DNA of 64,000 nt from Tremella fuciformis (taxonomy: Eukaryota; Basidiomycota; Tremellomycetes; Tremellales; Tremellaceae): contig CP136497.1 in the NCBI GenBank assembly GCA_032768795.1, positions 932,501 to 996,500 of the forward strand, in the 5' to 3' direction. The notes under the pieces are model-generated. The model was not told where the DNA came from, searched no databases, and was given only the letters and a program-made list of their open reading frames with translations. Of the stretch, positions 1 to 12,332 are shown piece after piece (the stretch's first letter is position 1; every line of letters begins with the position of its first letter). The translations under genes and the position numbers were made by a program.

Positions 1-757
1 GATCTTGATGCTGCAGCACAACGCTGGTCTCACATCGGACCACCCGTACGCGAGCAACCCGATCGAATGGCCGTTCTGCCTGAGTGGAGTGAGCTTCTGG
101 ACCGAAAGCGAGACGCAACAGCAGATCTACATGATTGGTAACATTTTGGATTGGTGGATTACGGCCATTGCCGTTAGCGTGTACATTGGCATCGTGCTCG
201 CCGACCTGCTTGCCCGACGCCGCGGTCTGGACCCGATCGAAGACGGTCAGTAGCAGCTTAGGGCGAGGTTGAAGAGTCTTACTGATCCAAAGGCATCCGG
301 AATCGTCTGTACCGCAATACCGGCTTTTTCCTTGTGGCTTGGGCCTTGCACTACTTCCCCTTCTTCCTCATGGCCCGCCAGAGGTTCCTACACCACTACC
401 TGCCCGCGCATTTGGCCGCGTGCCTTGTCGCCGGGTCGGTCCTCAACTTTATCCTGGTCGAGGACGTCAACTATCCCGTGTCGGTAGCAGGACTCAAGAC
501 GCGCTTGAGACCTGCCGTACGGGCAAGGATGAACACGGTGGCGTGGGGAGTGACCCTCGCACTGGTCGCGGCGGTCGTTGTCATGTTCCTCTGGCTGGCT
601 CCGTTGACATACGGCATCTCGTAAGTCTCGTCGAGTCACCCGACTGTTTCTCACGCTGACGAGCAGGATGTCTGGCGAGGAGGTCAACGCCAGGAAGCTT
701 CTTTCGACCTGGACACTGCACTTCGAGGCCAAGAAGACATATGCCCTAGAGGACTAG
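1..757 (+). CDS. PMT4: Protein O-mannosyltransferase, PMT4-like (3' end only)
   Basis: This is the C-terminal part of a dolichyl-phosphate-mannose-protein mannosyltransferase, a multi-spanning ER membrane enzyme that transfers mannose from dolichol phosphate to Ser/Thr of secretory proteins. Exons are <1-245, 293-620 and 667-757, closing in phase. The fragment shows the conserved luminal stretch with HNAGLTSDHPY and ISFWT-like residues (SGVSFWTES), then hydrophobic segments and the family signature ALHYFPFFLM followed by HHYLPAH. The HNxxLTSxHPY pattern is typical of the PMT4 subfamily rather than PMT1 or PMT2, so I assign PMT4. The N-terminal catalytic part lies left of the window. It converges on the RhoGEF at 1496-5029. 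Confidence 0.85.
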
Positions 758-1495
758 TCTCGAATGAACAAAAGAGCATGAAGGCATAGATATATCTGCA
801 CGATGCATCAGGAACGAGCAAGGTGCCTGACTTTACTGATGGTGTCTTCACTGGTAAGAACTCAAGCTGAGACGATGGCGGGGAAAGCGTGCACCCGCTT
901 GACGGGAGGAGGGCGGAATCGGCCCAAGCCAGGCAGGTGGACTAGCCGAGCAGGCCGGGGTCGGGCGCAGTAGACGGCGTCAGCGTCTGTCCGGCGCGAG
1001 TGGCGCCGGGTTTTCTTGGCGTGCGCACGGACTGTCTTGATTGGGAATGCCGCAGTGTATGGGGCAGGCCCAGCCGCGACCCGGTGGGCTGTGGGGATGT
1101 TGTAAGACGGCATTGGTATTGCTGTGATGTAGCGAATGTGTGGCGAGTGGGCAGTGGTGCAGCGGCGAGTGGCGACTTGACGCCTTGAGTGATGGTTGTT
1201 TGATGTGAGAGCTGGAAGGGAGACTTATGTACTGCAGTCGATGCGGCTTGCCGCCACGCGCCTTCTTCGCACCACACAGGAGCGTCATGTGCCATGCAAG
1301 AGAAGGTGGGAGACGAGAAGTATCGCCAAGGAGGCAATTCCTTTGATTGTATTGATATGATATGCAACGACCATGACAACGATCTGACACCTGAGAAGCT
1401 GGCGCTGCTACATGCCCCACGCAAGCCTGGGACATTCCAAAGGGAAGACGACATACACCCCACACTCTGCTCACTACCTACCGCACTAACCCGCC
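758..1495. other. Convergent intergenic spacer
   Basis: This 738-bp spacer lies between the PMT4 stop and the stop of the opposite-strand RhoGEF, so it should hold two 3' untranslated regions. I see no credible gene, repeat or RNA in it. Short ORFs on both strands lack splice support or recognisable content. Confidence 0.6.
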
Positions 1496-4400
1496 TCACC
1501 TCACACGCTCCCACACAACCTCATCCAGCACCTCCTCCTCGCCCATCGCAGCGCCATCCTCGCTCGCACTGCCCGTGCTCTCCTCACTCTTCATGCCCGC
1601 CTCGGACCGCCCATGCCCGCCGTCGCTCATCGTAGCTTGCGCGAGGATATCCAAGAACTCGCGCAGCGTGCTGAGGTTCGTGCGCGCCTGGATCTGAGAG
1701 CCCGGACCCGGCTTGGGCGAGCCAGTGCCGGCTTTCAGCGCGGGGACGGTGAACGCAATAATGAACGTCCCTGTGCGGTTCGAGATGGTCACTGAGAACA
1801 AGGCGCCGTGGCCTACTATCAGATCTCCACTCCATGCGTGACTGATGATAATGGCTCACCGTTCCAGCCGGACCAGTCGCGCACATCAACAACCCTGCCG
1901 ACGCCGCCCTCAGACTCGGGCAAGACCCGTAATCCCTCTTGGCGCTTCTTGAACAAACCCCGGTCGATCGGCTGAGCAATGAGGACCATATCGTCAAACA
2001 CCATCATCGTCAGGCCTTCCTCTTTGCGCCTCTTGCCGCTCGGCGTCGTGGGCCGCTCAAAGCCCGAAGCAGAGCTGGGACTGCGGCCCAACGGACCGCT
2101 GAGCGGGCTGGTGTGCGCATATGAATGCACGGAGCCGCTCCTGCTGGGCGTTGATGAGGATGTGGTCGACACGCTGAATGCAGATGTGCGGGTGGAGGAC
2201 ATGCTCTGGAGATCCCACGGCGAGGACGGGGCAGACGAGGCGGACGACATGGATCCGCGGGAGGAGATGGACGCGGATCGACCAACGGGACTGGACTGCA
2301 AGGCCTGCGGAGGCACGCGCAGGACCTGGCCTTGTCCCAATAGCTTCCGACCGCGAAGGGCGAGCTGGAAGTCGTCCGGTAGCCCTTGGAGACGCAAGGA
2401 CAGGGCATACAGCGCATCGTAGTCGTCTTCACGGGCCTTGGTCGCTTGCAGTGTACGGATGATGCCTTCGGTGTGCGTCAAGAGAGACAGCAGGTCGGCG
2501 TGGGCAGCATGAGGGTGCGGCGTGACATCCAGCAGGCGCTACACGTCAGAACAACTTTTAGTCGACCGAGCAGGAGCTTACCTTGAGGAACAAGGGGTAC
2601 TTGGTGAGACGCTGCACCGGCTTGAGGAGCATGCTGCCGAGCGACATATTCCCCAGAACTTCCTCTTTCATCTGCATCCGCACAAACTCGCCAAAGACAC
2701 TGTCGGGATCGCGTACATTCTCCTCGACGAGGGCAACGACCTTCTCAAACTTCAACAGGTATTCTTCGTGGACCTCCAGCCGGTCGACCCAATCGCGGAA
2801 GACCCGCACGAATGAAGCAGCATTAATGACTTCATTCTTGCGCCGCAGGTCGCGTTCTGCCGCGCTGAGGATCCCATGAGCATGTACGACCCCCTCGAGC
2901 GAATCGAAAAGCTCGGTGATCTTCGGAGCGATACCGTCAATCCATCGTCCCTGGGGTGTCTTGAGAGGCGTGGCGAAGAGACGCAAGACGGTCCGCATCG
3001 ACTTGAGGAAAGCGGTCTCGGTCTCGCACATCTCCCACAGCACCTCTTGCCTCTTGAGCTCAATGGGTCCCTGGGCCTCGACGCGCCGGTACGTAGACGC
3101 CGACACCGCTTCGCGCCATGACGAAGTAGGTGACTCTTCGGTCGAATCTTCCACATCGGCTTCCAAAGACTTGGAGTATCCGCCAGAGGCCACCCCGAAG
3201 TCTTCTTTCCTCCCCTTGGCCGGCTTTGGCGGTTCTGGGAAATTCAAGTCAGAGTTGGATCGCGTGAGCTTCGGTTTGCGCGGCGGAGTACCGGACTTGC
3301 GAGAGTCCTTGAAGTCAGAAGAGGTCGGGCGTCTCGGCGGCGTCTGAGCCTGTCGAGAGCGATGCGGCGGCTGCGTTGCCGAGCTCGAAGGCCAGCCGTG
3401 GTCTTGATTGGCCGCGACCATCTGGGAAAAGTCGAGCGACCCCGAACATGCCCAGAACATATCGCCTTCGCTTCCTGTCTCCGAGGGCGTCTCCGTGCGA
3501 TCGGATAGCGACCAGTGTTGCGAGAAGTCGAGGTTGGCCACGAGACCTTTGAGAGCGGAGAGGCGACGCTGCGCGGAATCCCTCTTCCTGCTGGCTGTCG
3601 AGTCACAGACGGCGTTGTACAATGTCGTACTGGAGGTGGGTGGCAGCGGATCGGGGCGGTAGTTCTGGCTGGCCCGAGGGGTTGGCGCGTCCGAATTGAG
3701 CGAGTCGGAGGGAGAGACGGAGCGGTAGTTGATCTTTGGCGGGAGCAGTATCTGTGGCGAGGAGAAATCGAGTTTCTCGGGCAGGGAGGGGCGATTGGTC
3801 CAGGTGGGAGCGGGCGGAGATGAGAAGTCCGGCTGAGCAGGCGGTCGATGTGTGTGCTGTTGCGGAGATGATCGGAAGGACTGCTGGGACGCGCGCCGGA
3901 TCGTGCGGGTCGAGATGTCCGGCAGATACACCTGGCGTCGTTGCTCTAAGGATAGAGAGTAGTCGGGTCTTGGTGGTCGAGGAGGTGGAGGCAGAGTTGG
4001 GGATGGAGATGTGATAGATTTGATACTGACAGGAGGCGGTGGCGGCGTCCCGAACGCTGGGGAAGGATCCTGAGGGGTGACTGAGACCCTCCTTGTCGCC
4101 CTGGGAGGTGTTATAGGCCGTGGCTTCTTCAGCGTCCCCACAGACTTCTGGCGAGATAAGACATCCCGTCCACCCGCAGTCATCCCGGCGACCTTGGCTG
4201 CTCGTTCCCTTCGTTTCAGATCATCCACCCAATCCCCTTGGGGACTGGCGTCGCCTCTGCGCAGCAGGTCCGCCATCCCTCCCACCGACTGTCTCTCCCG
4301 CCGACCATCAATCACCATGCGCACTTCATCCGGACTGGAGGGGATATCATAACGCTCTACCTGCGACTTGCGCGACGGTATCGGTGACGCCGAGGTATCA

Positions 4401-5029
4401 ATCGTGAGTGGAATGGCGGGAAGTAGCTTGCTCCTTCGGTGGACCTTCTTTTCCTTTTCAGGCAAAGGAGTGACGATGGTCTGGGATTGCCCGCTGGACG
4501 ATGACGACACTGAGGGCGAGCGGGACATGGTGTAGTAATTGACAATGCTCTCCGGTCCGCTCGATCGCGCCGAGCTGCTTCGGGAGGCGGAACGTCTTCT
4601 GCCTACAGCGGGAGTGTCGCTGGCGAGGGCCGCATTGGGCAAGTCCAAGAACGACGATACAATTGTTTCTGCTGCTGATACTGAAGTGGTGGAAGAGCTG
4701 GGAGAGCGACGCAATGCGGGACGCTCTGGACGAGGCATATGCCTCAGCGAGTCAGAGCGGGGCAGGGTCGAGGTGTCCAAGACAGGAGGACGATGCATGG
4801 ACGAGGAGGAAGGCGGGCGGGAGAACGAGTTTCTCGAAGTGGAATGCGGCAGGTAGGGCTGATCTGTAGGGAGTGTGGGCATGTCGGGGAACGACGGACG
4901 GCGTACAGATGCTTGACGACTCAACGAGGGGCGCGATGGCATGGCGTCGGGCCTCTGGGGCCTCTGAGGCGGCGGGGAGACCGTACTGCTGCGCGAGAGC
5001 CGATGTGCGGACGGGGAGCGACGGGACAT
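1496..5029 (-). CDS. Rho guanine nucleotide exchange factor (DH-PH), first of two
   Basis: A putative GDP/GTP exchange factor for a Rho-family GTPase. Exons on the minus strand are 5029-2582, 2538-1860 and 1812-1496, giving 1,147 residues. Roughly the first 650 residues are low-complexity, rich in Ser, Pro and Arg, with several PPPPP-like proline tracts that could bind SH3 domains. The DH domain starts near residue 659 (EVLWEMCETETAFL) and contains the conserved helix LLKPVQRLTKYPLFLK, which the first intron cuts at its end. The PH region follows (about 900 to the end), interrupted by a Ser-rich loop and resuming at MMVFDDMVLIAQP and GALFSVTISNRTG. The start is the first ATG of the open frame. 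The cognate GTPase cannot be named from sequence. A second, unrelated-looking DH-PH gene lies at 54711-57689. Confidence 0.85.
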
Positions 5030-6118
5030 GATGATGTGAAGCGAAACTATCTTTACCCGAAATGGATAGTCCGAGCCGTCTTCCTCCCAGAGGTCAATGC
5101 TACGCGTCGTTATTGGAGAGTCGAGGCCCAGAGTAGGGCGTAGATGATGTTATGCTATGCAAGAGCGTGTGCGATGAGGTCAACACGGGAGATCGCCAGC
5201 ACAGCTGGCAAGTCCGCGTTGTTTGGCGACGGAGAAGAGGCGGTTTGCGGATGTCTCAAATCCTGTCTGAGACTCGTACGCTGCCGAGATCGACCTGTCG
5301 ATTCGGCGCAGGATTCAAGATGAGAGGGAAGGGACAAGGACGAGAAGCGACCAGCGCTTATTGAGGGGATGATCTACGTGCACGGTGAACGATGATGTCG
5401 AGAGGTAGTGACAGTGATGCCGTTGTGACCTGCAAGCCGCATTCGCTTGTGCTCTGCACGTCGCGTGCCGTCCAAGGACGTCCTTGTATCGCTTTCAGCC
5501 TCGACCTTGTGAAGCAATGAAACTCACGCTGAAGAGAAGGTGGCCAAAGGTACTTTGACGAGTTGCGAAAGGCTCTACCAAGACAAACGCATTGCCGTCG
5601 CCTTTGAGCCGCTGCACGACTGGCGAATGGCGAGGAGAATGACTCCGACGTTGAGAGTGAATGAGTATAGGGGAGTGGCAGTCAGTCAGTGCTCAGCACC
5701 CTCGATCAGCGAACAAAAGGCGATTCATGGGACGGGCAAGGGGTGATGGAAAGATGACACGAGACGCGTCCCAACTCCCCATGCTGCTGTGCTGATGCTG
5801 ATGGACACGTCTGGCCCCCTCCGGTTGATCTCTCTGCGTCTGTTCGTCTCATCTTGAGCATCCTTGAGTCCTCTGCGGCTGACTTGTGTTCTGGACAGAC
5901 AGTTTCATCAAGCTCACAAGTCGATGAAACACCTTGGCGTCCTTTGTGCCTGACGTCAGAATGCTTGGGATGACCTTTGGCAAGCCTATTTCTAGGTACA
6001 GGGTGACAGACCCCGCAAATGCCGGATGAACACGGTTACGCCATCCTGCACAACTGAGAAGAGCAAAGAAAGCTTCTTGGTAATACAAAGTTATTCTTCT
6101 ATCGCCACCAGACATCGC
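5030..6118. other. Divergent intergenic region (RhoGEF / glutaredoxin)
   Basis: This 1,089-bp region carries the upstream sequences of two divergently transcribed genes. I see no convincing coding sequence, repeat or RNA gene in it. Confidence 0.5.
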
Positions 6119-6785
6119 ATGTCATCAGCTGCAGCACTGAGAAGACTCACAGTCCTCTCTGCGCACATCGTACCACGGCCAAAACTACACACGCCGACTT
6201 TCGCCAAGCTGGGTTCCGCACTCTCGTCCTCTCAATCGCCCGCCATGGTCTCTTCAGCCAAGGAGATCGTCGATAGTACCATCAAAGACAACAACTTTGT
6301 CATCTTTGGCAAGTCGTACTGCCCCGTGCGTTTATCTGCCGCATATTGCCGCACTCTGCCCTCGCAAGCAGTCCGGAATGTCGCCGGAATGCGTCGGCTG
6401 ACCAACGACAGTATTGCCACCGCGCCAAGAAGATCTTGGAGCAGGAGACAGATGAGCTGAAGTACCTCGAGTGCGTCTCTTCATCGAGACGGTGTGAAGG
6501 ATGCTGATCAGCAGCATCGATCTGATGGACGAAGGATGTGAGTGGCATTCCTTGCCGATCTCCATCGATTCTGCGATTACTACTGTCCTATGAGACTATG
6601 CTCGCCACGTCTTCTTGGACTGCGTGCTGATCTCAGCCGCCATCCAACAGTACCTCAAGAGCATCAACGGCCAGGGAACGGTCCCGCACGTCTACATCCG
6701 CCAAGAGTTCATCGGCGGTTGCTCCGACCTGCAGTCGATCCCCAACGCCAAGCTCAAGAAGCTCATCAAGGGCGCCGAGGCCTAG
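6119..6785 (+). CDS. GRX1: Dithiol glutaredoxin
   Basis: A small thiol oxidoreductase that uses glutathione to reduce disulfides. Exons 6119-6325, 6412-6470, 6515-6537 and 6637-6785 give 145 residues. The active site CPYC (residues 68-71) is split by the first intron, between CP and YC. Later family marks are TVPHVYI (cis-Pro glutathione site) and GGCSDL. The first ATG adds about 42 residues rich in Arg, Ser and hydrophobics, resembling a mitochondrial presequence. A second in-frame ATG at 6245 (Met43) would start a normal-length cytosolic enzyme. Both forms are plausible, as with dually targeted fungal glutaredoxins; this is inference. The third exon is only 23 nt. Confidence 0.9.
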
Positions 6786-7500
6786 AACAAGAATACAGTA
6801 GACAAGTATAGTCGTTGTTCTGCCGCACGTATAGTCTCGCACGTCGTAGCTTCATGCATGAACGTTGTCCACTCCCACAATCAGCCTCGGTCTTCCTCGT
6901 TGTGGTCTGTCACGTGCTCGCCTCCACCCTGTTCTCCAGTGCCTAGGTCCGCCGGAGGAGATAGGGATGATGGGATGGTGTAAAGGGGACAAGAAACCAA
7001 AAGAGCAATATCTATCACGCTCATTACCCATCTCATCGCCCATCAACACCTCGCCATCCCCAGTGTCTCAAACACAACACCACTCCCACTTTCAGCAATC
7101 TCTCTGCCGATCGACCGATCTCACTGGGCTGTTTGGGGACACACCACTCAGCTCCGATATCACCGCCTCTTCCTCGGCATCGCTTGACCCACCCGCTGGT
7201 ACACACGGCGCGAAGCGAGCCCAACGCCACCAGTCGCACTCTGCAGCACTCCTACCGACCCCATGTCATAGTCTGCGGAGCCCACGAGCGGTCGTGCCGC
7301 CTCGAACGTGACAAAACAAAGGACCGCCCTTTTCCCACATCGCTGCCCCCTTCACCCCTTCACACCGCACCCCGGTCCCCCAGTCGACCCTCCCTGTTGC
7401 TTCTGCATTCGACGCGGAACAGCTCCCGTGTGAATCAGTAAGATCGAGAGCCTACAGCTCGCTCGCATCGGCAAAGAGCGACACACAGTGGGCCGCCGAC
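6786..7500. other. Intergenic region upstream of ELL
   Basis: This 715-bp stretch holds the 3' end of the glutaredoxin transcript and the upstream region of the ELL-like gene. It is C-rich and pyrimidine-biased toward the right end. I see no gene in it. Confidence 0.5.
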
Positions 7501-9375
7501 ATGCCGCTGCCGGCGGCGACCATCCCCATCGAGCCCATTGCGGGACCCAGCAAACGCGCCTACGTGATTCGCCTGCCGCAAGACACGCTCGATGCGCTCC
7601 AGGACGCCCAAGAGGGCGAGGCGAAAGTATGGATGGACGGCGGAGTCCTGGTATGTCTCCTCCCCATAGAGGTCTTCCTTACAGTCTCCCTGATTAGCAG
7701 AAGATCGACCTGCCCGGCGATAGCATACCGCTCGAAGCCCACACTGTCGAGCCTTCCGAGATCCACCTCCTCTCCTCTTACCCTGCCGGCTTGCGGCGCT
7801 TGGCTATCGCCTCCACTCGGCTATCCGTGCCGCTCTCGTCGCGCTCCGCTAGCAAAGCCGGCGAGAAACTCAAACAAAGCATTGCGGCGCTGGACGATGC
7901 AAAGTCCGCCAGGGCAGCAGCCGTCGCTGGCCAGAAAGCCCCAAAGCCAAAAGCCATCCCGCCGAACGTCCCGGTCACTGCTCCGATGGGCAGGGTTCAG
8001 AGTAGTCCGGCTGCGACTATCGGGGCGGGCTCAGGACCGGTACTACCGCTCAAGACACGGGTCATGCAGCTTCTCGCCCTCGGTCCCATTGCCGCGCCCG
8101 ACCTCATCGAGAAAGTGGCAGGGAACGAGGTGGACGTCATGCGTGTCGTCAATGTCGTGCGTGGTTCCAGTTGAGCTCGCGCCGTTCAAGGCTGATAGCT
8201 AGGTTGGCCGTTCTGCCGGCACTCCACCCAAGTTCAGCTTGCAGCCCCAGCAGTATGCGAAGATCAAGATTGGGGCATGGAAGTACACCCAGCGCGAGCA
8301 GCTGCAGGTGATTGGACTTGCTCGTCAAGCATACGATGAGCTGGGTATGGCGGGCGGTACGCCCGAGAGAGCGGAGCTCGACCGATTAGAGCAAGAAGCC
8401 CAGAGCAGTCTCAGCACTGCATCTGAAACGAATGGACAACACGAGGCGGACGAGAGCGCGGGCAGCGCTGTTCATGAAACCAACGGCAACGGTCTTACAA
8501 GCTCGAGAAGCAGTGCTGGAAGTGGAAGCGGCAATGGGAGTGGTAAAAGCAGTGGTGGCCGTTCTGGATCCCCCTCAGCCTCATCTTCGGCTTCGTCTCG
8601 GACATCGGCAAATGCCAGCAATCATGCGCATCCGCCTCCGAGAACGTCGACACCGCGCACTAGCACTAGCCCGGAGAAGTCCAAGAAGGGCTCGAGCAAA
8701 GCGCCAAAGACCCTGATTGGCAAGGCTAAAGCTAAGCACCTCGCCGAGCAAAAGCGAGCTAGTTCCATGCCGAACATCAAGGACGCCGGAGCAGCACTCA
8801 ATAACGGTCAAGTCCCATTGCCTTCACCACAACGACCTCTGGCAGCCGAAACAAAATCTGGCAAGCATGCCGAGCCACTTTCCGGAGATTCCGTCCCTTC
8901 TCCAAAACGGAAGCGGTCTCCGATTTCCGTCGATGGCGAGCCAAAGCGCGCTGTCAAGCCGAAGAAACGGCCCACTCCAGACTACAGCTCGTCGTCAGGT
9001 AGCGAGGACGAGGAGGAGCGAGGACGGGGACGTCCGCCCGGACCGAAAGTCACTTCGTCATCCACATCGCCCCCGAAACCGCGGACTCCTCCCGAGCCGG
9101 AGCTGAACGGCCACAGGATCTTGCCGGACATCAAGAAGAGGTCGAAGACCCGGACAGACGAAGAGCGCAAACGCGACCGCTATGACAAGCTCTACGGGCG
9201 GTACTCGGAGCTCACTCGCCGGCTTGTCGGCGTGCACAGGGGCATGGAAGAGCTGGAGGAGGGCGAGGATCTGGTCATGGGCGACGCGGAGATGCAGGAC
9301 TTGGTGGAGGAATGGAAAGACCTGCACGAGCAGCTGAGCGAGCTGCGGACGTGGTTCGTCGAGATCGACCCTTAG
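7501..9375 (+). CDS. ELL-type RNA polymerase II elongation factor
   Basis: A likely homologue of ELL, which suppresses pausing by RNA polymerase II. Exons 7501-7650, 7701-8156 and 8203-9375 give 592 residues, all in phase 0. The N-terminal part has the ELL pattern of an early beta-rich segment, then the helical motif LPLKTRVMQLLALGP. The middle is low-complexity (Ser/Gly, Lys/Arg and Pro). The last about 70 residues (KRDRYDKLYGRYSEL through LSELRTWFVEIDP) match the occludin/ELL C-terminal helical hairpin. The assignment rests on both ends agreeing in order and spacing. The ATG at 7501 is the first in frame after the upstream region. Fungal ELL proteins work with an EAF partner, which is not in this window. 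Confidence 0.75.
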
Positions 9376-9576
9376 CATTTGTATCAGCATTGTACTCCTT
9401 GTTGTCTCTGTGGTTCTGTCACATCGTATAGACCAGCATGTACTGTACCGCTTTCTCCCGGACAAGCCTCCACTTTGGACGACCAACTTCTGACGCGGTT
9501 GGTGGTCGTTGCGTCCGCCACATCAGCGTGTGTGCCCGACTTGCAGCCCCCCTGACCCGAGACTCATCGGCATAAG

Positions 9577-10924
9577 ATGGACTCGGAAGGCTGGTGTCTG
9601 ACAGAGTCCGACCCGCAAGTGTTCACGCAGCTGCTGAAAGACCTCGGGGTGAAGGGCCTCCAGGTGGTGTGTCCGATGTCTCCTTTTCTCCACTTCCATC
9701 TCTTCGCCTTGCCAGCGTTCATGAGTTGCTAAGCGCGAGAGGGGGGTCACTGAACGCAGGACGACCTCTACTCGCTGGACGAGACCACCGTCGAGGAGCA
9801 GAAACCGATCCATGCGCTCATCTTCCTCTTCAAGTACGTCGGGCCGAACGAGCGCGGCGAAGAGGCCGGGGTCGAGGTGGACAGCCAAGAGAGCGGCGTG
9901 TGGTTTGCGAACCAGGTTTGTTCTGCGATCTCTGCGTCTCTGTGCTCTCAGGAGGGTGGCTGAGCATAGGTGATCAATAATTCCTGCGGCACCGTTGCTG
10001 CCCTCAACGCTGTGAGCTGCTACCTATCCTGTCGAGACTGCTTGAGCCGGGGAGGGGGCTGATGGGTAGGTGATGAATATACCAAAGGTCGAGTCGCCGT
10101 ACCCCGACGAGGCCATCGACCACGGCGTGCGCCCCTCACTACACCAGCTGTATGCTGGATAGAGGAGGCTGATGGGCAGAGTAGGCTGGATACCCTAAGG
10201 GAGTTTGGAGCAGGCATGGACTCGCAGATGTACGCCTTCCCCAGCAGACGGGAGTAGGAAGAGGCTGACAGCAGGCTCGGCCACACCATCGCCGCCGAAC
10301 CGCATATCCGCGAGACGCACAACGCCTTCTCGCGCTCCTCGCCATTCGCCATGGACGCCTCGGCGGATCCGTCGCAGGAAAAAGAAGACGCGTACCACTT
10401 TATCGCCTATGTGCCCGTGCACGGGCTGCTGTACGAGTTGGACGGCCTGCGCGGGAGCCCGATCATGCACGCGGCCGTGGATGGCGATGCGTGGATCGAG
10501 ACTGCCAAAGAGGTCATCGAGGCGCGCATAGCGACGTACCCGCCCGGAGCGGTGAGCCTCTCTATCCAATTTCTTAAAATTGGATTGATGAAGGGTTTGG
10601 CGAGGGGAGAGCTGACACCAGCTCATGTTCAACCTCCTCAGTATACGTTCCGCGGCCATACCCCGCCTCAGGCGGCTCATGCAGGATCCCGCGTTGGGCG
10701 TGGAGGAGAAGATGTACCTGCAAGAACAGCTCGACCGCGAGGAGCGCCAGTTGGAGGCGGGCCAGCGAGACAATGCGCTGCGGCGGCACAACCTCCTCCC
10801 TGCCGTTTTCTCCCTTCTCAAGGCCATGGGGGAGAGTGGGCACCTAGACGAGGCAATAGCAGATTCGCGGAAGAAGGGCAAGGAGAGGAGAGAAAATGCC
10901 GAGCGCGGCGAGGCTGGCGCATAA
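9577..10924 (+). CDS. UCH2: Ubiquitin C-terminal hydrolase, UCH37/UCHL5 type
   Basis: A cysteine protease that removes ubiquitin; UCH37 family members work at the 26S proteasome (and INO80 in animals). Seven exons: 9577-9663, 9760-9915, 9970-10011, 10070-10126, 10180-10229, 10275-10551 and 10622-10924, giving 323 residues, close to the human 329. Marks seen: WCLTESDP at the N-terminus, VINNSCGT with catalytic Cys87, DAYHFIAYVP with His172, and YELDG with Asp187. The C-terminal ULD-like helical tail (LMFNLLSIRS, then RRHNLLPAVFSLLKAM) separates it from the short UCHL1/L3 enzymes. Introns are 45-97 nt; two carry clear GCTGA(C/T) branch sites close to the acceptor. Confidence 0.92.
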
Positions 10925-11026
10925 CCTCAGCATCAATCAGCATCTCACTTCGAATCGTCTGTACAGCCCATGCATTTTCCGCTGCCATGCCTTTCTACCT
11001 CGTTCCCGCTGCGGCTGCGGCTGCGC

Positions 11027-11697
11027 CTAGTGGTGCGCCTCGGCCTTGGGCAGATCCTTCTCCAAGAACGCCAGGTACTCCTCGGCGCTCTCGCCGCCCT
11101 CTTCGCCCTTGTGGGCGGTGGGCGAGGCGGTCGCTGTAGAGCCGATCACCGGCTCCTCCGAGTCGAACTTGGCGAGCTCGGCCGCGAGGTCGGTGGGCAG
11201 AGCCGGGGCTTTGGGCGGGGAGGGCGCGGTGTAGTTGCGCACCAGACCGGAGTGGGCGTCTTTGGCCTATAACGTGAGCAGCGGTCCTCTAGAGGCACCC
11301 CGACGGTGGCGACTGGGGCAAAGGGCGGACACAGGGAGACCGTCAGAAGTCTTCGATTTGGGATGGGTGGGCGTGCTTTGGGTAATGACGAGGGACACGT
11401 TGGACATACCTGCGCCGCGGGCTTGTAGTTTTTCAGCTGAGACACGTACAAGTCCTGGATAAGGTCTGGGATCAGCACTGCTCTCTTGCCATCTTCGATT
11501 CCTGCTTGGCATGTCTCCACTATTCGCCCAGGCCTCCTCGACAGGTGTAATGCAGTAAGACACACCTTTTCGTGCGACGGCCGAAGTTGCGAGACCGCGC
11601 GAGAAGACAGGCGCCCGACGGGCCTACTCGTCAGTACCGACGCCAGGATCGGTCAGGCGAGGAAGAGACGTACGGTGAGACGGACGATAGATGCCAT
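11027..11697 (-). CDS. ATP14: Mitochondrial ATP synthase subunit h
   Basis: A fungal-specific peripheral-stalk subunit of the F1Fo ATP synthase. Four exons on the minus strand, 11697-11674, 11623-11566, 11465-11410 and 11266-11027, give 125 residues, against 124 in S. cerevisiae. The first two exons encode an Arg/Ala/Ser-rich presequence (MASIVRLTARRAPVFSRGL). The family core DLIQDLYVSQLKNYKP follows, then the Pro/Ala linker PSPPKAPALP and an acidic tail ending in KAEAHH. The short exons (24, 58, 56 nt) were found by frame and by the DLIQDLY motif, so the exact first exon is the least certain part. Confidence 0.82.
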
Positions 11698-12332
11698 CGT
11701 GCGTAGCGTCTGCTCGATCTTGGTGAGAAGGAGAGGTGAAAGCGAGACGCCTGGTCCAGGTAAGAGAGACGGGGGGCCGGAGGTCGGGAGAAACGGCACC
11801 TGCAATAGGATCTGATGCGCCTATTTCCCATCGGGCGCCTAACATGTTTGGCAGAGAAGCTATGGGACACCGATGCATGCATGGAGAGCGGGTTGGCTAC
11901 AATGTGTGGGGGAGATCCTCCATCCTCTGCTTTGAATCAGACCGTATTCTCGTAGCCGTCCCTTTGTAACAAGGTAGTGTGGCCGCCAGACGGCAGATGT
12001 CCGCCCGGGCCCACCCGGCCCCTTGCTCCGTAGAGAGGGGGCGGTGGCGCCGGTCAACGCTCTGCGGCCGAGGAGTGTCATCCCGTGTACTGCACGTCAG
12101 CTGCTTCCGCATGTCGACAGCTGAACTCACAGCAGAGGAAGGATGAGGAGTTTCGACATCACGCAGTGAGCTGAAAGGGGGAGGTAATGGCAGTGACGTG
12201 GATTTGTTTCCTGGCACTCGCGTGATTGTGGCCGCAGCTTATCAGTGACCGATCTAGCTGACGCTCTCGGCCATATAAGTGCAAAGTGCAGCTTGCTTCT
12301 GTGTGTCTTCGGTCTGTAGAGAGCACGAGGCG
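11698..12332. other. Divergent promoter region (ATP14 / ARID protein)
   Basis: This 635-bp region separates two divergent start codons. A TATA-like CATATAAG lies about 55 bp before the ARID gene ATG. No gene or repeat is visible. Confidence 0.5.
12272..12279 (+). promoter_or_regulatory. TATA-like box of the ARID gene
   Basis: CATATAAG sits 54-61 bp upstream of the ATG at 12333 on the same strand, a usual distance in compact fungal promoters. Function is inferred from position only. Confidence 0.4.
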
